Shown here one piece after another: positions 10,990 through 20,967 of a stretch of 64,000 bases of DNA (position 1 is its first letter; each line of letters starts with the position of its first letter). The stretch is from Eublepharis macularius. Taxonomy: Eukaryota > Chordata > Lepidosauria > Squamata > Eublepharidae. A program made the position numbers and the translations under genes. The notes beneath the pieces were generated by a model, which was not told where the DNA came from, made no database searches, and worked only from the letters and a program-made list of their open reading frames with translations. The stretch covers positions 30,697,368 through 30,761,367 of the forward strand of contig NC_072791.1 of NCBI RefSeq assembly GCF_028583425.1, read 5' to 3'.

Positions 10990-12270
10990 TCCAGGGGTTG
11001 GTCTTTTGCTTGTCAGAAATATTTTTAAAAGGCTCCATGGCAACCCAAAGATATTGCAATTAAATCTCCTCTAATTTATCTTCTATATTTTTAGCTCTGG
11101 TTCTGATTTTTCACTCCTTCACTAACTGTCGAGTTGCAGTTAAAATGTGCTCAGGAAAAGGAAGCGTGGCTGCAGCACAGCACAGAGAGACATTGCAGAG
11201 ATCAGATGAGATCTAAGCAGCCTAGCAGTGCGCAGTATGGCAGCCTTTAATAAGCAAGCCTGGGAGATATTGGATGGTGGTGCCCAAAAAGAGAGAGAGA
11301 GAGAGAGAGAGCCACATGAGGGAAATGGTGTTGATTCAACTGGAAAGTGATAATTGTTTCTGACTTGATGATTTTTTGGTACAGCCATGAAGACAGAAAT
11401 GTTGCACCTTGCTTCTCCTGTAATTTCTGGTCAAACAGAAAATCTGTATGACCAGAACCAACAATGGGAGGAGCACATACTTTGCAAACTGCTATACTTT
11501 GATTGTCTTGTCACCTCTTGCTCTCTAGTGAATCATCTTCTGCCTGAGCCACACTCCAGTGCAATCTGCTTTCACAAGTATTGAATAATGCACTTTCCAC
11601 ACAGTTGAGCAATTGTTTGCAACTGGGTTTTCCTGCTTTATCCAACATGCACGAAAGGATAACTCCAGCCTAAATCCATGATCAGAAACTTCAGTAACTC
11701 TGCACTGTTAATATAGGAGCTACTCATCATGGGGTGAGCTCCCTCCAATTTGATTTGGAAATGAGTCAGCAATTAGGCACATCATTGAAGAATGATAAAA
11801 ATGCTTTTTTCCTCCAAGAGTTCTAAATTGACTCCTAATGTAAAATGAGATTCTGTGCTTGTGCTAAATCCAAGTTAGGGACATCAAAGAGCATTTTTCG
11901 TGCAGATTTAGATCACTATCCCCATCTAACAGCATAGATTTTTCTGGTCTGCCAAAAAGCAGAGCACCTAGCATAGTTGTGATTCTATGGGGAACGGATA
12001 CACAACTAGCCTTGTTTTGAAAAGTGTGCGTCTCTGGCGTGAGAGTGTTGTGTACACACAACAGATAAGATGCTCAGTTCCAAATATTCTAATGTAAACC
12101 AGAACAGTGGCCTCAAAAATATTGCTGGGGGTTTTCTGCAGAGGCTGCTCCATGAAGTACGGAGATGCAGAAAATCAGCAGCAGAGCTGGTCTTCTCTTT
12201 GAGAGGCAATGTGTAAGGGGAATCTGGATTTAGATCCTCCCCACTGGACAACTAATAGTGTAACCCCGTG
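10990..12270. other. SERPINA10 intron 1, mostly featureless
   Basis: A (GA)n run at 11291-11310 is the only clear feature; otherwise unassigned intron DNA. Confidence 0.4.
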
Positions 12271-12408
12271 CAACGTTGTTCTACTCTAAACTCATTGATT
12301 TCAGTCTGTATAGGATTATGCTGTAATTGGCACAATTAAGCACACTGTCATTATGATTGACGACTGCTTTTCTAACAGGGTTGCAATCCAGCAACTGGAC
12401 AGGACATT

Positions 12409-12628
12409 AGGGTTGCCAACTTCCAGGTGGAGCCTGCAGATCTCCTGGAACTGCAAATTAGAATCTCCAGGCTAGAGATCAGTTACCATGGAGAAAAGGG
12501 CAGCTTTGGAGGGTGGGCTGTTCAGGATAACATCCCTGCTGATCTCCCTCTGCTCCCCCAAATGCCACCCTCCCTGGCACTGCCCCCAAATCCCCAGAAA
12601 TTTCCCAACCTGGAGTTGGCAACCCCTA
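12409..12628. mobile_element. MITE with GGGTTGCCAAC ends, TA duplication
   Basis: Its left end GGGTTGCCAACTTCCAGG and right end CCTGGAGTTGGCAACCCC are inverted repeats, and TA flanks both. It has the size and TA target of a Tc1/mariner-like MITE. It lies 290 bases before the broken SERPINA10 exon 2. Confidence 0.6.
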
Positions 12629-12915
12629 AGACTGGGGCAGAAACCTGAAGCACAGCGCACACATTTCAAAGTTTATTGAATTGGGGGCAGAGGATTTCAC
12701 ATCCTTTCCTTTTTTTATGCTATCCAGCCAAAGTTAAGCCCCATTAATTTCACTGGGAGTGCTAAGCACATGTTTACATTGTAATAAATGGGTGAAGACT
12801 CCTTTATTAGCTTTAAATCTTAGCTTTAGCTGGGTTGTGCGTAACATATTTGTCAGTCAATATGAATAACCTTCAGTACAATGCAATAAGCGATTTCATT
12901 TCTGTATATCCTCAG

Positions 12916-13188
12916 GCAAATGGCTGCACCCATTTTCTACTACGTTCACAGAACTAGAAACCTTCTATGTAGACAATTACAATACTGTCCAAGTGCCCAT
13001 GGATGTTCAAGACAATAAGCATTGCCTCTACTTTTGATAAGATTTGCACTGTGTTGTGCTAAAGATTCCCATACAGAGGGATGTGCGCACATGCTGATTG
13101 CCATGCCTCGGGAAGGAGATTTCATTTCCCTGGAAGATCACTTATCGGCTGCCCTTGTGGAGTCTTGGCTTAGAAGCATGAGAACCAG
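12916..13188 (+). pseudogene. SERPINA10: SERPINA10 exon 2, disrupted by three frame breaks
   Basis: The acceptor is AG 12914-12915 and the donor GT 13189-13190. Frame from exon 1 reads KWLHPFSTTFTELETFYVDN and goes on to NKHC, then meets TGA TAA at 13034-13039. Relative to human ZPI there is one extra base near 13026 (STFDK follows in the next frame), one base missing near 13042 (LHCVVLKIPIQ returns to the first frame), and a third shift before 13091, after which MLIAMPREGDFISLEDHL and SWLRSMRT read to the donor in the phase exon 3 needs. All the normal exon is present, so this is decay by small indels, not loss. Confidence 0.82.
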
Positions 13189-13375
13189 GTACCATTGAGA
13201 GCATGTTTTTCATTGCTTAGATACTAGATTCCAAATGTTTTGATACAAACCAAAATGGTGGGTTAAAGGTGTTGCTGGGGATAGGAAGGGGGAGGAAGCA
13301 ACAAGGCACTTAAGGAGGGAAAGGGGCATAGCAGGTTAGAAGCTGAAACTTTGCCACCTCTTTCTCAAAGATAAG

Positions 13376-13405
13376 CCTCTTCCTTCCTTCCTTCCTTCCT
13401 TCCTT
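13376..13405. repeat. (TTCC)n microsatellite
   Basis: Seven or so TTCC units in SERPINA10 intron 2. Confidence 0.85.
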
Positions 13406-13562
13406 CAATCCATACCCCTTCGCTTCAGCAATCTGCTTCTTCTTCAGGTTTTATCAGGTTTTGGGAACAAGAGAACCCTTTTCCTAACACTAGGATCAAT
13501 TTCAGGGGCCAGTGATATTGAGGGGCAATTGAGGGAGCTAGCTCTCTCATGGTTTCAGTTAC

Positions 13563-14693
13563 GGTTGCCAGATGATGTCAGAAAAAAGTACTGGACACAA
13601 TTCCCCACCACCCCTACTCACTAGAGGAAGTTCTTCACAAGCACTCTCCCGGCCCTGGAGCGATGACATTACTTCTGGAATGGAAGAGCAGACATGCTTA
13701 GGATTGCTCCCACAACACTTCCCTGGTAGTAAGCCCAGTGGGGTTTATTTCAGAGTAGATGTGCTTAGAATTGCTCCCACAGTCATGGGCTTGTGCTCTC
13801 TCTCTCTCTCTCAACTTGTTGTTGTTATTAATATTATAATTTATTAATATTAACAACAACTTCCTCCATCGCTTGTCCCTCAAGCCTTACAGTCGTACTG
13901 TGTGTGAGAGAACAAATTTCTCCAGCTACTTCACCCAGGCCTTTCTCCCTACTGCCTGGTGGACCTGACTCACTCATGCAGATGGCCACTAGCGGCCCCA
14001 GTGTGCCTGGTGACCAGAGCTCTGTGGCCTTCACATCCATGGTGGGTCCCTTCGTCCTTCGCCAGGGGAAGCAAAATACCCTCCAGAGATGTGTTGCGGC
14101 TCACGACCACTGTTCCCCAACCAAACTTGTGGGGAGGAGGAGCCATTAGCCCTCGGCCAGGTTGTGGGGCAGTGGAGTATCCCATTGCCTCCCCATGGCC
14201 TCCGGTCTCATTGCACTGCTGGAGACAGGAGACTGTAAGATGAGTGCTGGCCAGCCTCTGCCAAGGCTTGTCTCCGTGTTGTGACGGCATGGCTCTGAGG
14301 GGGCCAGCAGATGGCAGGCCTGGCCTGGGAAGAGGTGAGAAGAAGTGAGAGGGCACCTGAGCTGGCTGGGCCTCCCGCAGCTCCACCCTGCCATGAGGGC
14401 TACTTCAGGGAGCCCGGTATTGGCAGCCTCCAGCTGATTCGTTGGCTTGTGCTGGAAGCACAGGGGGTAAGGGGGGGAGGAGACAGGGAGGGCTACTTTC
14501 CTCAGTGAGGGTCTGCTGGTACTGCTGGCCAGCTTGTGTACACTCAGGTGCTGCAGCAGCAGCCTTCGCCAACCATTCCAACCCAAGCACAAAAATACTG
14601 AAAATTTATGTCTGGTATTTCCCTTCCATTTCCCCAGACAGTCCAAGAAAATTCCAGATTGTCCAGATGAAAACTGAACACCTGGCAACCCTA
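13563..14693. mobile_element. Long element with GGTTGCCAG ends
   Basis: The left end ACGGTTGCCAGATGATGTC and right end CACCTGGCAACCCT are inverted relatives. The inside is GC-rich with no transposase frame. A (TC)n run and an ATTAATATTA/TAATATTAAC hairpin lie at 13795-13860. It could be two adjacent elements. Confidence 0.4.
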
Positions 14694-15041
14694 TTTCCAG
14701 TATCCTTCCATTTTGCATGGTACCATTTAGAGCTTCAGTCCATACAATGGTATCTTCACAAAGACTAGACTACTCCCTAATACAAACAATGGTATGGGAA
14801 GGCCAGAGATTCCCAGGCATGGGGTACATTTTATACCAAGGCCCATTCTTCTCCAGACCCAATTCAGCTTCTAGATCAAAGTTTTTTACTATCAGGAAAA
14901 TATCAATACAGGATAATATACCAAATCCCTTGTTGGTAATGTTCATTTGTGCACAGTTTCCAAACTATCATGGTGCACATGCACAACAAATGTTTTAGTA
15001 CATAATATTCATTCAATTCTTGCCTATTGTTTGTGTTACAG

Positions 15042-15189
15042 AAAAACGGATATTTACTTTCCAAAGTTCAAACTAGACCAAAAATACAACATGCATCAAT
15101 TGCTTCAAGATCTGGGAATTAAAGATCTTTTCTCTAACAAAGCGGACTTGAGCCCACTCACAGATCAGACATATGTAAAAGTGTCACAG
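15042..15189 (+). CDS. SERPINA10: SERPINA10 exon 3
   Basis: The acceptor is AG 15040-15041 and the donor GT 15190-15191. The exon is 148 bases: one base completes an Arg codon, then 49 codons in phase 0 at the end. It reads KTDIYFPKFKLDQKYNMHQL, then LLQDLGIKDLFSNKADLSPL and QTYVKVSQ. This is the conserved serpin stretch before the reactive loop (human FPKFKLDQKYEMHELL). It is open, with no odd codons, and contrasts with the broken exon 2. Confidence 0.9.
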
Positions 15190-15307
15190 GTAAATATTAT
15201 TTATTGCAGAAATGTTGCGTTTTTCACTGATACATACTAGATTCCAAATGCTCCAGTACAAATCAAAATCATAGCTGAGGACATGATAGAGAGCAGCGTA
15301 GCATAGT

Positions 15308-15470
15308 GATTGTTTGTTTATTTATTGATTTGATTTGATTTATACCCTGTCCTCCACACAAATGGGCTCAGGGTGGCTACCAACATTAAAACATACATTA
15401 AAATCACAAAAACATAAAATCAACAACTGAACAAAATCAACAATTGAACAAAAACTGCCAAAGTCATCAG
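15308..15470 (-). mobile_element. L2-type LINE 3' end
   Basis: TTGATTTGATTTATACCCTG and GGGCTCAGGGTGGCTACCAA are the inverted 3' end phrase of L2-like LINEs, followed by an A-rich stretch. It is 5' truncated. Confidence 0.6.
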
Positions 15471-15779
15471 CAGGAATGATGACTTTGGCAGTTTTGGTCA
15501 TCACGCCTGCACCACTGTTTTCATTATTCTGGATCTGCTACATTTTCATGACCAGAGCTCTGTGGCCCTCACATCCATGGTGGGTCTTTGATGGGATGCC
15601 TACATTTCCCATCAAAACTTGAGGGAAGCTGACAAGTGTCCAATCTGTGTAAGGCATCACTTGTAGCTTGGCTCTTAACCAGCATACACAGCTTTACTCA
15701 GCGTCATTGTGACACCTTAAGAGGAAATCTGCTAAGGTGTTGTCCTTTTCTCTGTTACAGGCAACATCAAAAGACAGAT

Positions 15780-16130
15780 TTTGTAAGGATAGAGGTGCAA
15801 TGATATCACTTCTGGGATGTGACATCATCGCACCAGCCATGGACATGCTCCCGCACTTTGCATGAGGTTAATTCTGACCTGTTTGGGGTCAAAATTGGCC
15901 CCAGTGAAGTACAAGAGCATGCCCCTGGCCGGCGCAATAACATCACTTCCTGGAAGTGATGTCGCACCCTGCCGGGTGCTTGCCCAATGCGCACTTTTCC
16001 CGATTGCCTGCTGGTGGGGGGGGGATTGACAGGGGGCAGATCGCCAGCGATTGGCAAGCAATGGGGCAAATGCCTGGGAGATTGCCTCCCACTGGCAGGT
16101 AACTGGTAAGCCTATCCAGAGTTGTAGAAG
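15780..16130. repeat. GC-rich DNA-element relic in SERPINA10 intron 3
   Basis: It has repeated TCACTTC-TGGAAGTGA palindromes and an end GGCAGGTAACTGGTAAGCC. It resembles the GC-rich element at 43520-43891. Borders are unclear. Confidence 0.35.
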
Positions 16131-16275
16131 AAAGGCCTAAGAATAGCATTCAGCAGACAGACAAGGAAAAGCCCCTTTTGAAGAAGGTACCCTCCCTACA
16201 GCCCTGTATACCTAGAGCTTGCTGCTCCCTGCAGGATATTCTCCTTTTCTTCTTTGTATACAAGACACTGCTTAC

Positions 16276-16825
16276 TCCAGCAGTGGTTAGAGCAGTGTTT
16301 CCCAACCTTCTTTTTCCATGAAGGAACCCCTAACTTAATTTTTCTAATCCCAAGGAACCCCTACCTATGAAAATGTTTGCAGGCCGGGTCAGAAAAGTTG
16401 GTTGCAGGGACCACAGTTCAATTACTAATATATTAATGTATTTGTACATCTCACTCTCATACACACACACACCCCACATCAGTTTACATAACCTTTATCC
16501 CCGATGTTTTGAGGGATATTTGGAATTTTTCGTGGTATTTCATTTATTTATTTATTTATTCAACAACTTTTCATGCAACCTGGAACCCTGGCTGGGAAAC
16601 ACTGAGTTAGACTGTCCAACTAAAATCTGGGAGACCCAGATTTGAATCTTCACTTTTGCATGGAGCTCACTTGGTAACCTTGGGCCAGCGGCTCTCTTTC
16701 AGCCTAGCCTGCCTTATGGGGTTGTTGTTGGGAGCATGTAATGAAAGGAAAGAGAACAATATAAGCTGCTTTGAGTCCCTGCTGGGGAGAAAGGCAGGGT
16801 AAAACAAACAAACAAACAAATAAAA
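16276..16825 (+). mobile_element. tRNA-derived SINE split by a hAT element
   Basis: The A-box part (GCAGTGGTTAGA) lies left of 16292 and the rest of the SINE right of 16605, starting GTTAGACTGTCC and going through AGACCCAGATTTGAATC (B box) to a tail ending in AAAC repeats. The hAT element 16293-16604 separates them. Confidence 0.7.
16293..16604. mobile_element. Non-autonomous hAT element, 312 bp
   Basis: Ends are CAGTGTTTCCCAACC and GGCTGGGAAACACTG. The flanks GGTTAGAG and AGTTAGAC agree at six of eight bases, fitting a worn 8-bp duplication inside a SINE head. The inside holds AC and TTTA runs and no coding frame. Confidence 0.7.
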
Positions 16826-17049
16826 TATTGCTTGTGCAGCACTACAAAATCCTGTCCTACTTCAACCTATATAGCGGGTACAGTGGCCCCATTCTGGAGA
16901 TTATTATGTACAGCAGCATGATACAGTCTCTTATACTGACAGCTGGCACTCTCAGCTCTAGATAATTCTGACCACCCATTTGGGAGCAGAGAAGTCAGAT
17001 GCTCACAATTAACATACCGCTGACTTCTGTCATCACATCTGCTGGGGCT

Positions 17050-17285
17050 TGCCAATTGTTTCAGAAATTGCCAGGTTGCAATCCTTCAGGTGGGGGCCTG
17101 GCGATCTCTCAGAATTACAACCAATCTCGAGACTACAGAGATCAGTTTCCCTGGAGAAAATGGCTGCTTCCAAGGGCAGACACTTTGGTCTTACACCACA
17201 TTGTGTTCTCTCCCCTCCCCAAATCCCACCCTCCCCAGGCTCCAACCCCAATCTCTATGAATTTCCTTAGAAATTGCTGACAGTA
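17050..17285. mobile_element. GGTTGCCAAC-family MITE relic
   Basis: It holds the family phrases CTGGCGATCTCTCAGAATTA, GAGATCAGTTTCCCTGGAG and CCCACCCTCCCCAGGC. The ends are eroded. It lies just upstream of SERPINA10 exon 4. Confidence 0.5.
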
Positions 17286-17362
17286 TATGTTACCACATGA
17301 AATCCTTGACCAGAAATGCAGTCCCATTGCTATGAATCCTCATACATGTTCAAACTTCTCAG

Positions 17363-17554
17363 GTCCTCCAAAGAGCATGTGTTGAAGTAGATGAGGCAGG
17401 AACCGAAGCTGCAGCTGCCACGGGATCAGATATCATAGCCTATTCGATGCCTCACATCATCCATGTGAATCGGCCATTCATTTTTATGATCTATGAAGAG
17501 TTCACAAAGGCCTTGCTGTTTGTGGGTAGAGTTGCCAACCCTACGGAATTCTGA
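17363..17554 (+). CDS. SERPINA10: SERPINA10 exon 4 with reactive-centre loop and stop
   Basis: The acceptor is AG 17361-17362. There are 64 codons including TGA at 17552-17554. It reads VLQRACVEVDEAGTEAAAAT, then GSDIIAYSMPHIIHVNRPF and EEFTKALLFVGRVANPTEF. The hinge EAGTEAAAAT is that of an inhibitory serpin. P1-P1' is Tyr-Ser as in human ZPI (ITAYSMPP), which sets it apart from other clade A serpins such as alpha-1-antitrypsin (Met-Ser). The C-terminal FVGRVANP block is canonical. Confidence 0.92.
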   Translation, partial: VLQRACVEVDEAGTEAAAATGSDIIAYSMPHIIHVNRPFIFMIYEEFTKALLFVGRVANPTEF

Positions 17555-17647
17555 GGTACCAAAGCATCTGTTCGATGGGCTTCTAACAATTCATTTAAAG
17601 CTGGAAAGCACTGTTTTGGAAATCCAAAGATGTATTTGTTCTGAAGC

Positions 17648-17653
17648 AATAAA
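17648..17653 (+). other. SERPINA10: Candidate SERPINA10 polyadenylation signal
   Basis: AATAAA lies 93 bases after the stop codon. It is the first such signal downstream and would give a short 3' UTR, as is usual for serpins. No transcript evidence is available. Confidence 0.5.
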
Positions 17654-17806
17654 AAGGATTTATGAAGATATTACAAGAACAAAGAATGTCACTGAGCCCC
17701 AAGCAGGATTTGTTCATCTTCAGATCTTCTACTTTATTGCCCTGTTAGCTTGTGTTGTCCAGAAAGGTGTTTCCCGCCTATGATCCTTTCCTTTGACATG
17801 CCAAAA

Positions 17807-17836
17807 ACTATCTGACACTGGATAGTGTCAGATAGT
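17807..17836. repeat. Hairpin, 12-bp perfect arms, 6-base loop
   Basis: ACTATCTGACAC, a TGGATA loop, then GTGTCAGATAGT. It lies 150 bases past the SERPINA10 poly(A) signal. It may be the core of a small MITE or a chance structure. Confidence 0.7.
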
Positions 17837-18564
17837 GAATTCTGGATAGTGAAATAGACACTGGAGTTGAGTTGTATATACAGAAGGCAAAAGGCACCAG
17901 ATTGTTGTATTAAAACTCCCTCCTGATCCAGCTCACACATACACACATCGATTCTAAATGAAAAGGTAAGGGAGATCGTATAGCAGATCTCCAACGTCTC
18001 ATCCAATCTGGCCTTCAGACACACGAAAACTTCATGTGCACACCTATTTTACTGTATGCACACTAAACAATCAACAGTAAGCAAGCGTACTATTTACTTA
18101 CTTTCATTTCACATTTCAATAATTTAACTATTATGCTGCCTGTTAATTAATCTGATCTAAACACTATCGAGCTTCTGTATACTATCATTAAATTAGACCA
18201 GACTTCCCATTTCACCTGATATCTTGAAAAAAAGTGAGTGGTTCCTAGAATGTCATCCTTGACTCTATGATGTCACTTCTGGTTTTTCCTGGAAGTGAGG
18301 TTGTGCACTGGCAGCCCCCTGCCCAGCCCAGTTTTTCTCCTGCCAGCTTGAAAATGCTGGTAGGGAACAACATTAAGAGGCTATAGTAGGAGAAAAGTCA
18401 ATTCTAACAGACTCCTCCGTGGACCTTCCATAATTGCTGCAAATGCCTCTGCATTTACAGCAGCAAAACATGTGCAACAGGGAATTGTCTGTGTGTGGAT
18501 GGAGCTAGAGGGGCAATGCTAGTTCATAGAGTGGATGGATATTATCTTGACGGCTACCTCATGA

Positions 18565-18760
18565 ACACATGAAACTGCCCAGTGGACCGTTGATCTTTCA
18601 CAGCTAGTACGGTCTACTCAGACTGGCAGTGGCTCTCTGGGGTCTTAGGTCACTAATCTACCTGATCCTTTTTACTGCAGATGCCAGGGATTGAACCCTG
18701 GACCTTCTGCATGCCAAGCAGATGCTCTACCATTGAGCCATTGCCCAAACAGCTGAACCT
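18565..18760 (-). mobile_element. tRNA-derived SINE with Ala-tRNA-like head
   Basis: The minus strand reads GGGCAATGGCTCAATGGTAG, AGCATCTGCTTGGCATGC and AGGTCCAGGGTTCAATCC. It is the same family as at 7615-7825. Confidence 0.8.
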
Positions 18761-19479
18761 CTCAATGTTCACCCCAGTAGGACTGTTAATTGTAGAGCGG
18801 AAAGCAAGGCTGAAACATAGAACTGTTGTAAAGAATTGAAGAGCATCTGGGCAGGGGGTGGCACCATTTTTCACCCTTCCTAATGAGGGCTTAATCAGAT
18901 GTACTATGTATTGCAGCTGCCACCTATTACTTATTACCACCTTCATGTCTCGCATCTCCCCACAGAAACCAGGCAACAGTTCAACATGCAGAGAGCCAAA
19001 GACATTTTTCATGTGCAGAGAAGTCAAAGCTGCCTTAGAGGGCACCAATGGGGAGAACCCAGATGAAACAAGGTGGAGAAATAGGTTGGGGAAACCATGG
19101 CTGCTTCATCTATCTAGTCAGCCAAGAATAAGAGAGGGAAGGACTCTCCAGGTTGTAATCTGGCACAGTGTTTTCAGATTTATAGTTGGTTGGCATTTGG
19201 CAAGAATTGATCTGTGCCCTGAAGGGAAGGCAAGAGAAGGCAAGCCCAGGCAAAGGAGCTTTTGTCATCAGCTTTTTTAATTTTCCAAAAATACAGTAAC
19301 TTTCAACAATTAACATAGTGCAATATTGCTATTAGAGTTTCACAACAGTCATTGGCTCTTGAATGAACCAAGGGCCTGAGATAAAGCTGCTGGGGCAGCC
19401 CCTCTCCTGCCTTCCCTGGGGTTATCTTCAAGACCTGTGAGCCCTAAAAAGAAGGCAGGATTCTCACTCTTCATAGATC

Positions 19480-19605
19480 CTAAGAAGACAGCCAATATCC
19501 TGAGACTTTTATTACTTTGTTTTTCTTTGCCAAATTTTAATTGGTAAACTGTCTTGGATGCCTTGACAGAATGATGGCTTATAAATGTATTAAATAAATA
19601 ATAGC
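19480..19605 (+). mobile_element. L2-type LINE 3' end
   Basis: AATTGGTAAACTGTCTTGGA followed by TGATGGCTTATAAATG and an AATAAATAAT tail is the L2-type 3' end. Confidence 0.5.
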
Positions 19606-20429
19606 AGGAGTGACCAAATAGATTTCCTCCAATGAAGGCCAACTTTTTTTTCTACCAGTGCTCCTGTACTTTTCCAGAATTTCTCACAGAATGCAGTACG
19701 GAAATGGCATGCTGAGTCTGCAGTTCTTCTGTTGCGGCACTTTCAAAAGGCACATGAACAGAACTTGGCAACTCCATTCCTCTGTAACGGTGTTGTTACC
19801 TAACCATTACAGACTTCAGTAACAGCTTTGACTGTTGTTTTTGTTCTCACAATGGAGAGCAGATAGGCCACTGCCCTCTTGGTACTTACCTCAGATGTTC
19901 TCACAACAGTGCGCACATTCTGGGAAGATGAAAAGTGGACTCTTGAGGATTGAGGGTCCAGGACCTTGCTGCTGGGGCACTAACAAGGTTATATGGGAAG
20001 AGATTCCTCCACCCCCACCCCCACCCCCAAATTTCTGCCAGTGTGATAACAGATGCAATAATTGGACTGCCAGAAAGGAAGGGGGAAAGCAGTGTTGCAC
20101 TTACCTGTAACTGTTGTTCATTGACTTCTGTACAGGCACACATATGCCTACACATGCCCAGTCCCATGTGGGACCGCACAGAAGCCACAAAGACGAACAA
20201 TTGACAACTAGCACAATACACTGGAAATCATCATTCTGAATAGGGGGAGGGGAATTGCAGAACATGTCTTCCCAACGGAGAAAACATAAGCAAGAATTAA
20301 ACCCATGACTTAAGTTCATCATGTGCTTTAATTCTGCATAGGCTGTGCTATTCCAACTTTTCATGAAATGCAGTTCTTCACTGTTGTCTGTAAAAGTTTT
20401 CATAAAAAATGACCTGTTAATAATAGTAA

Positions 20430-20675
20430 TATTTGATTAATATACTGCCCTTCAGGACAACTTAATGTCCACTCAGAGCAGTATACAAAGTATGTTATTA
20501 TTATAATCCTCAAGACAATCACGCTGTGAGGTGGGTGGGGCTGAGAGAGCTCTAAGAAGCTGTGACTGACCAAAGGTCACCCAGCTGGCTTCAAGTGGAG
20601 GAGTGGGGAATCAGACTCGGGTCTCCAGATTAGAGTTCTGTTGCTCTTAACCAGTACACCAAAGTGGCTCTCAGT
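20430..20675 (-). mobile_element. tRNA-derived SINE
   Basis: The minus strand starts GAGAGCCACTTTGGTGTACT, with the body GTGGGGAATCAGACTCGGG inverted and a tail TTAAGTTGTCCTGAAGGGC. It is the same family as at 34345-34590 and 37797-38056. Confidence 0.75.
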
Positions 20676-20754
20676 TGTTGAGGAACTTTTAAAACATCTT
20701 TGAAGGCAACTTCTTAAGGTTAGATTAATAGCTCCCAATGGGATAGGGTCTATT

Positions 20755-20966
20755 CTGTGGTGGTGGAGAGTGCCCTCAAGTCATAGCTGACCCTAGGTGA
20801 CTCCTGGGTTTTCATGACAAGAGACTAACAGAGATGGTTTGTCATTGTCTGTCTCTGCAACCCAGGTTTTCATTGGAGGTCTCCCATCCAATTACTAACC
20901 AAAGCTGACCCTGCGTAGCTTCTGAGATCTGATGAGATCGGCTCACCTGGGCTATCCAGGTCAGGA
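20755..20966 (-). mobile_element. 5S rRNA-derived SINE
   Basis: The minus strand holds TCAGATCTCAGAAGCTACGC, AGGGTCAGC and GGATGGGAGACC, close to the 3' half of 5S rRNA with its internal promoter. It is followed by a non-5S tail with GGCACTCTCCACC. It is a SINE3-type element, not a 5S gene. Confidence 0.75.
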
Positions 20967-20967
20967 A

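Larger units (their letters stand above)
7959..17660 (+). pseudogene. SERPINA10: SERPINA10 (protein Z-dependent protease inhibitor) locus; exon 2 frame-broken
   Basis: Four coding exons (7959-8687, 12916-13188, 15042-15189, 17363-17554) together match ZPI, a secreted clade A serpin that blocks factor Xa with protein Z and also factor XIa. Family marks seen are LVDYIHFKG at the end of exon 1, YFPKFKLDQKYNMHQLL in exon 3, and IIAYSMPH in exon 4 with Tyr-Ser at the reactive bond, as in human ZPI. Pieces add up to about 440 residues, near the 444 of the human protein. Splice phases fit the human gene (1, 1, 0). Exons 1, 3 and 4 are open, but exon 2 has three frame breaks and in-frame stops, so no full-length protein can be read from this sequence. 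Convergent placement with PPP4R4 supports orthology. The upstream non-coding exon and promoter were not found. Gene identity is secure; whether it is a true pseudogene or an assembly fault is open. Confidence 0.8.
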
